The translations under genes and the position numbers were made by a program. A stretch of 64,000 nucleotides of DNA, taken from positions 1,182,501 to 1,246,500 of the forward strand of contig NZ_CP016534.2 in assembly GCF_001687565.2 (NCBI RefSeq). The letters run 5' to 3'. The notes under the pieces were generated by a model. The model did not search any database. It saw only the letters and a list, made by a program, of their open reading frames with translations, and was not told where the DNA came from. The stretch comes from Planococcus antarcticus DSM 14505 (GTDB lineage Bacteria > Bacillota > Bacilli > Bacillales_A > Planococcaceae). Shown piece after piece: positions 59,985 through 64,000 of the stretch; positions within the stretch are counted from its first letter, which is position 1; each line of letters opens with the position of its first letter.

Positions 59985-61505
59985 ATGGAACGTTCGCAAT
60001 GGGGTACACGTGCTGGCTTTATAATGGCCGCCGTCGGCTCTGCAATTGGATTAGGGAACATTTGGAGATTTCCTTATGTGGCCTATGAGAATGGTGGAGG
60101 AGCATTTTTTATACCGTACTTATTCGCTCTGTTGACAGCAGGGATACCAATTCTTATTTTGGAATTCACCATCGGACATAAATACCGGGGATCGGCGCCA
60201 TTGTCATTCTTCAGAATGAGCGGCAAGAAAGCAGAATGGATTGGATGGTGGGCAGTATTTGTCTCCTTTGTCATATCTGTCTATTACGCGGTTATTATTG
60301 CTTGGGCAATGCGCTACACGATTTTTTCTTTCAACCAAGCGTGGGGAGAAGATACAGAAGGATTTTTATTTAATGATTTCTTACAGCTAAATGCGGTACC
60401 GGGACAAACAGGGGAAATTGTCTGGGGAATCTTTATACCATTAGCGCTAGTTTGGATTATTACATTAGGGATACTACTTGCAGGTGTTAAAAAAGGAATT
60501 GAGATGGCCAATCGGATTTTCATTCCAACATTGGTAGTTATTTTCCTTATTGTTGTTGTCCGTGCATTGACATTGGACGGCGCGATGGTGGGCTTGGATG
60601 CATTTTTCCGACCGAATTTTGACGCCATTATGGATCCGTCGGTTTGGGTCGCCGCCTACGGACATATTTTCTTTAGTCTGTCTGTAGCTTTTGCGATAAT
60701 GATCACTTATTCCAGCTATCTTCCAAAAAAATCGGATATTACGAATAATGCATTTATCACTGGATTTGCAAACTCTAGTTTTGAGCTTCTGGCAGGGATT
60801 GGAGTTTTCGCGGCACTTGGATTTATGGCTAACCAAGCTGGAGTTCCAGTTTCTGAAGTGGCTACCGCTGGTGTCGGTTTGGCATTTGTGGTATTTCCAC
60901 AAATCATTAACGAATTTCCAGGATTTAACGGATTTTTCGGAGTCTTATTCTTCTTGTCCTTAACTTTGGCAGGTTTGACTTCATTGATGTCAATCACTGA
61001 AACATATGTTGCGGGAATTTCTGAGAAATTTGGACTCTCCCGTACGAAAGCAGTTGCTTTTGGTGGTGGACTGGCAGCATTGATTTCAATTTTATTTGCT
61101 ACTCAAGGCGGATTATTCTTCTTAGATCTTGCTGATTACTATATTAACCAATTTGGTGTAGCTGCAGTCGGGCTTGTCGAAGTTGTTATGGTAGTTTGGG
61201 TTTTGCGAAAAGCAGATACTCTTCAAAGTCATGCAAACAGTATTTCCGATATTCATCTCGGTGCATGGTGGAAGGTCAGCTTGGGAGTTATAACGCCAAT
61301 CGTCTTAGGTTATATGATGTTTGGTTTGTTGAAACTGAATATCCTTAAGGAATTCGACAATGAAACAGGAAACTATGAAGGCTATAGTGACATGTTCACC
61401 TTAACAGGCGGCGTGGCTGTAGCAGTTGGAGCACTTGTTCTCGGAATCTTATTCTCACTGGGCAAATGGCATAAAGACCATGCCCGGTTCGACGAAGAAA
61501 AATAG
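59985..61505 (+). CDS. Sodium-dependent transporter, NSS family (large subunit)
   Basis: A 506-residue LeuT-fold protein with about 12 membrane helices. GSAIGLGNIWRFPYVAYENG carries the sodium and substrate site in helix 1. The tiny gene that follows encodes the partner found in MetP/MetS-type importers, so methionine and/or alanine uptake is the likely role. AAGGGGGAAGAG precedes the ATG. Whether it answers to methionine status is not visible; there is no S-box here. Confidence 0.92.
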   Translation: MERSQWGTRAGFIMAAVGSAIGLGNIWRFPYVAYENGGGAFFIPYLFALLTAGIPILILEFTIGHKYRGSAPLSFFRMSGKKAEWIGWWAVFVSFVISVYYAVIIAWAMRYTIFSFNQAWGEDTEGFLFNDFLQLNAVPGQTGEIVWGIFIPLALVWIITLGILLAGVKKGIEMANRIFIPTLVVIFLIVVVRALTLDGAMVGLDAFFRPNFDAIMDPSVWVAAYGHIFFSLSVAFAIMITYSSYLPKKSDITNNAFITGFANSSFELLAGIGVFAALGFMANQAGVPVSEVATAGVGLAFVVFPQIINEFPGFNGFFGVLFFLSLTLAGLTSLMSITETYVAGISEKFGLSRTKAVAFGGGLAALISILFATQGGLFFLDLADYYINQFGVAAVGLVEVVMVVWVLRKADTLQSHANSISDIHLGAWWKVSLGVITPIVLGYMMFGLLKLNILKEFDNETGNYEGYSDMFTLTGGVAVAVGALVLGILFSLGKWHKDHARFDEEK

Positions 61506-61517
61506 GGGGTACTTGAT

Positions 61518-61649
61518 ATGACAACTAGTGCAATCGTAGTTATGATCATCGGCATCGTCATTATATGGGGCGGATTAGCTGCCAGCATCATGCACGCAAT
61601 TAACAGCAGCAAAAAGAACAAAGCAAGTGACGCTGCAAATAACGTATAA
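61518..61649 (+). CDS. NSS transporter small subunit (MetS-like)
   Basis: A 43-residue protein, below the size cut-off of many gene callers. It has one membrane helix (IVVMIIGIVIIWGGLAASIM) and a short basic tail with SSKKNKAS. It starts 13 bases after the transporter stop with AGGGGGT upstream and ends at a terminator. This matches the MetS small subunit required by MetP in Corynebacterium glutamicum for methionine and alanine uptake. Confidence 0.88.
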   Translation: MTTSAIVVMIIGIVIIWGGLAASIMHAINSSKKNKASDAANNV

Positions 61650-61695
61650 TGTAAAGGTCCGGAAACTTCTAGTTTCCGGGCTTTTACATTTTTTC
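61648..61695 (+). terminator. Terminator of the NSS operon
   Basis: AATGTAAAGGTCCGGAAACT / AGTTTCCGGGCTTTTACATT over TCT, then TTTTT. Confidence 0.92.
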
Positions 61696-61792
61696 AGAGC
61701 GATACACCAACTTGTGAGTAGCATGCCTTTATGATACATTTGAATTAGAATTGGATTCCATACATAAATCAGATAGATAGGGGACGATGTGC

Positions 61793-62716
61793 ATGTCAAC
61801 AAAGCAGGAACATCTTAGAAAGCCCGATTGGTTAAAGATCAAACTCAACACCAATGAAAACTATACGGATTTAAAGAAAATGATGCGGGAAAATAATTTA
61901 AATACCGTCTGTGAAGAAGCAAAATGTCCGAATATCCATGAGTGCTGGGGTACACGGAGAACCGCTACGTTTATGATTCTTGGCGCTGTCTGCACGAGAG
62001 CATGCCGTTTCTGCGCGGTAAAAACAGGTTTGCCGAACGAATTGGATTTACAGGAGCCTGAACGTGTCGCTGCTTCTGTAAAAATGATGAACTTGAAGCA
62101 TGCTGTCATCACTGCCGTTGCACGCGACGATTTGAAAGATGGTGGATCAGCCGTCTTTGCTGAAACTATTCGGGCGATCAAGCGAGCCAATCCATTTACG
62201 ACTGTTGAAGTCCTGCCTTCTGATATGGGTGGAATCTATGAAAATTTGGAAAGGCTGATGGATGCGAAACCTGATATTTTAAATCACAATATAGAGACTG
62301 TGCGGCGGTTGACACCAAGAGTCAGAGCACGTGCTAAATATGACCGTTCACTGGAACTGTTGAAGCGTTCGAAAGAACTACATCCGGAAATTCCGACAAA
62401 ATCTTCTTTGATGATCGGTTTAGGTGAAACGAAAGAAGAGATCATCGAAGTCATGGAAGATTTGCGCGCAAATGATGTTGATATTATGACGATCGGCCAG
62501 TACCTCCAGCCTTCGAAAAAACATTTAACTGTACAAAAATATTATTCGCCAAAGGAATTCAAGGAATTCTGGGAGATTGCGATGACCAAAGGGTTCTCAC
62601 ATTGCCAATCAGGACCTTTGGTTCGAAGCAGCTATCATGCGGATGAGCAAGTCAATGCAGCTGCCAAAGAGCGTCAGCGCCTCGGAGAAGAGCAAGCGGC
62701 TGCTATTAACAGCTAA
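61793..62716 (+). CDS. lipA: Lipoyl synthase
   Basis: A 307-residue radical SAM enzyme from ATG 61793 (AGGGGAC eight bases upstream; ATG 61787 is too close). The auxiliary cluster Cys lie in [14 protein letters not shown], the radical SAM cluster in [10 protein letters not shown], and the auxiliary-cluster Ser in [10 protein letters not shown]. It inserts two sulfurs into octanoyl groups; GcvH (41274) is a substrate carrier, and the suf operon supplies its clusters. First of lipA-yutD-yutE-yutF. Confidence 0.97.
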   Translation: MSTKQEHLRKPDWLKIKLNTNENYTDLKKMMRENNLNTVCEEAKCPNIHECWGTRRTATFMILGAVCTRACRFCAVKTGLPNELDLQEPERVAASVKMMNLKHAVITAVARDDLKDGGSAVFAETIRAIKRANPFTTVEVLPSDMGGIYENLERLMDAKPDILNHNIETVRRLTPRVRARAKYDRSLELLKRSKELHPEIPTKSSLMIGLGETKEEIIEVMEDLRANDVDIMTIGQYLQPSKKHLTVQKYYSPKEFKEFWEIAMTKGFSHCQSGPLVRSSYHADEQVNAAAKERQRLGEEQAAAINS

Positions 62717-62719
62717 TGG

Positions 62720-63058
62720 ATGGTGAAAAAATTGTTTACATTGGATCAGTGGAATTATGACATATTGATCGATTATCGAGAAGCGTTTCAGGAGGAAGCA
62801 ATAACCGCTCGCTTTAGTGAAATCTTATTAAAATACGATTACATTTTGGGTGATTGGGGCTATGGGCAGCTGCGGTTAAAAGGATTTTTTGAAGATGCTA
62901 ACCATAAAGCGACTTATGATACGAAAATTAGCACGCTACAGGACTATCTATACGAATACTGCAATTTCGGCTGTGCCTATTTCGTGATAAAGAAAGTCGG
63001 AAAAGTAGTTCTTCCGATTGAAGAACCCGAACAACAGACTCCCGAAACGGACATTTGA
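62720..63058 (+). CDS. yutD: YutD family protein
   Basis: A protein of up to 112 residues with the YutD core LLKYDYILGDWGYGQLRLKG and TLQDYLYEYCNFGCAYFVI. Function is unknown. The start is uncertain: ATG 62720, GTG 62723 or, best spaced from GGATGG, TTG 62732. The C-terminal tail is Pro/Glu/Gln-rich, and a terminator follows right after the stop. Confidence 0.88.
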   Translation: MVKKLFTLDQWNYDILIDYREAFQEEAITARFSEILLKYDYILGDWGYGQLRLKGFFEDANHKATYDTKISTLQDYLYEYCNFGCAYFVIKKVGKVVLPIEEPEQQTPETDI

Positions 63059-63077
63059 TCCGTCGGGGGTTTTTTCA
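63039..63077 (+). terminator. Terminator of lipA-yutD
   Basis: CTCCCGA-CGGA pairs with TCCG-CGGGGG with small bulges, then TTTTTT; it overlaps the yutD stop. Confidence 0.8.
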
Positions 63078-63143
63078 TGCATTATGATATGATAAAGGAA
63101 GAAATGAAAGATTTTCAAACGCCTATTGGAGGGTTTTTTTATG

Positions 63144-63596
63144 TATTTTATTGACCGCAACAAAATTACTGGAACCATTCAGTATATGAATTCTTTATTG
63201 GATTTTTATGAAAGCCATCAGCAGTGGACATCACTAGGTGATCAACTTGCGCTAGAACGTGTAGGGGCGAATATTATCGAGTCAATCATCGATGTTGGCA
63301 ACTCTATGATCGATGGATTTATCATGCGTGATCCGGGAAGCTATGATGATATTATCGACATACTGGTGGATGAAAAAGTGATTACAAAAGAAATGGATCA
63401 GCCATTAAAGCAGGTAATTGCGCTCCGTAAAATGCTAGTCCGCGAATTTATGAATGTCGATCAGCAGGCCATTAAAGGTGCAATCGATAACAACTTCGAG
63501 TCATTGAAAGCATTCGGACCAAAAGTTGAGCATTATCTTGTTCACGAGCTGGGACCAGTTTCGGCATTTATACCGGAGAAAAACGATGAAAACTAA
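63144..63596 (+). CDS. yutE: DUF86 / HepT-like protein (YutE)
   Basis: A protein of about 150 residues from ATG 63144 (GGAGGG upstream); the frame opens six codons earlier. It is all-helical, with QLALERVGANIIESIIDVGN and the RX4-6H-like ALRKMLVREFMNVD region where HepT toxins carry R-x4-H-x-Y; that catalytic motif is not clearly intact, fitting a housekeeping YutE rather than a toxin. There is no MNT antitoxin gene beside it. It overlaps yutF by 11 bases. Confidence 0.85.
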   Translation, partial: YFIDRNKITGTIQYMNSLLDFYESHQQWTSLGDQLALERVGANIIESIIDVGNSMIDGFIMRDPGSYDDIIDILVDEKVITKEMDQPLKQVIALRKMLVREFMNVDQQAIKGAIDNNFESLKAFGPKVEHYLVHELGPVSAFIPEKNDEN

Positions 63597-64000
63597 AAAA
63601 GAGTATCAAACCTATTGCTTGGATTTGGATGGAACAGTGTATCGCGGAACGGAAGCGGTTGAAGAGGCTGCAGGCTTTGTCCAACGTCTTCTACAAAAAG
63701 GGATCGAACCTTTTTTTGTAACCAATAATGCGTCCATGACGCAGCAGCAATTAAAGGATAAGATGGCAGGCTTTGGTATCACTGCAAAAAAAGAACGCAT
63801 TATGTCTTCTGCAATTGCAGCGGCAAAATACATCAAGCGCTGGTACCCGGGGAGGACTGTTTATATGATTGGGTCGGATGGTTTGGATCAGGCGCTGCGT
63901 CAGGAGGGAGTCGAACGGGTGCAAGAAAAGGCTGACATCGTATTGATGGGAATCGATCGTAATATCACCTACGATAAGCTAGCGACTGCCTGCTTAGAAA
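63586..64000 (+). CDS. yutF: HAD-family phosphatase YutF (cut by window end)
   Basis: The first 138 residues of a NagD-type HAD hydrolase; family length is about 255. CLDLDGTVYRG is motif I with both Asp, and FFVTNNASMT is motif II. It starts inside yutE (GAGAAAAACG upstream). The gene was judged real although it runs off the window. Phosphatase activity on nucleotides or sugar phosphates is typical of the family. Confidence 0.92.
   Translation, partial: MKTKKEYQTYCLDLDGTVYRGTEAVEEAAGFVQRLLQKGIEPFFVTNNASMTQQQLKDKMAGFGITAKKERIMSSAIAAAKYIKRWYPGRTVYMIGSDGLDQALRQEGVERVQEKADIVLMGIDRNITYDKLATACLE

Noticed and set aside
63144..63596. HepT-type toxin of a toxin-antitoxin pair
   Set aside because: No MNT-type partner gene is adjacent, the catalytic R-x4-H-x-Y motif is not clear, and the place matches conserved housekeeping yutE.

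Overview
The window is 64 kb of low-GC Gram-positive chromosome. The family-level best guess is Bacillales, Planococcaceae (a Planococcus, Planomicrobium or Sporosarcina relative). This rests on purine-rich AGGAGG-type ribosome binding sites, frequent TTG/GTG starts, Bacillus-type regulators and their sites (CggR, CtsR, FadR, Crh, SAM and lysine riboswitches), and blocks of gene order that match the Bacillus subtilis chromosome. The genus is inference; no 16S rRNA gene is present.

Layout. 1-7341: end of ppaX, an acyltransferase, and a complete histidine operon hisZ-G-D-B-H-A-F-IE with overlapping or touching genes. 7423-13827: TPR protein, trxB, then Nudix-rapZ-yvcK-whiA-crh. 13891-14797: clpP on the minus strand with a CtsR operator, divergent from tRNA-Arg(CCG). 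14885-22194: a glutaredoxin-like gene and the glycolytic cluster cggR-gapA-pgk-tpiA-gpmI-eno with a clear CggR operator. 22705-27048: secG-est-rnr-smpB-ssrA (export, RNA quality control, trans-translation). 27100-34500: the accessory part, with two acetyltransferases, a decayed HAD phosphatase, a SurA-like lipoprotein, a betaine-type BCCT transporter, an exonuclease, a C39-like peptidase and a frameshifted STAS protein. 34489-42700: thioredoxin, fadN-fadA-fadE under a FadR operator, then yusI-gcvH-yusF-yusE. 42786-45530: SAM riboswitch and metNPQ. 45683-47840: a symporter, a lipoprotein and a small orphan gene. 48114-53290: sufCDSUB iron-sulfur operon. 53454-57856: decayed genes, then DUF72, TauE and a 5'-nucleotidase. 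57930-61649: a lysine riboswitch driving an NhaC-family transporter, and an NSS transporter with its 43-residue small subunit. 61793-64000: lipA-yutD-yutE and the start of yutF.

The core is housekeeping metabolism: histidine synthesis, lower glycolysis, beta-oxidation, Fe-S and lipoate/methionine supply. Many links can be read from the DNA itself. Catabolite sensing joins crh, cggR and yvcK. Proteostasis joins clpP/CtsR and smpB/ssrA. Sulfur use joins metNPQ, suf and lipA.

I see no defence island, prophage, CRISPR array or convincing new multi-gene system. The best candidates for something undescribed are (i) a composite intergenic repeat of two sequence families in the same order and spacing after eno and, inverted, between fadA and fadE; (ii) a 61-codon orphan gene with its own promoter and terminator and an apparent AUU start; and (iii) a set of freshly disrupted genes (HAD, STAS, AlkD-like) that may be real decay or sequencing error.
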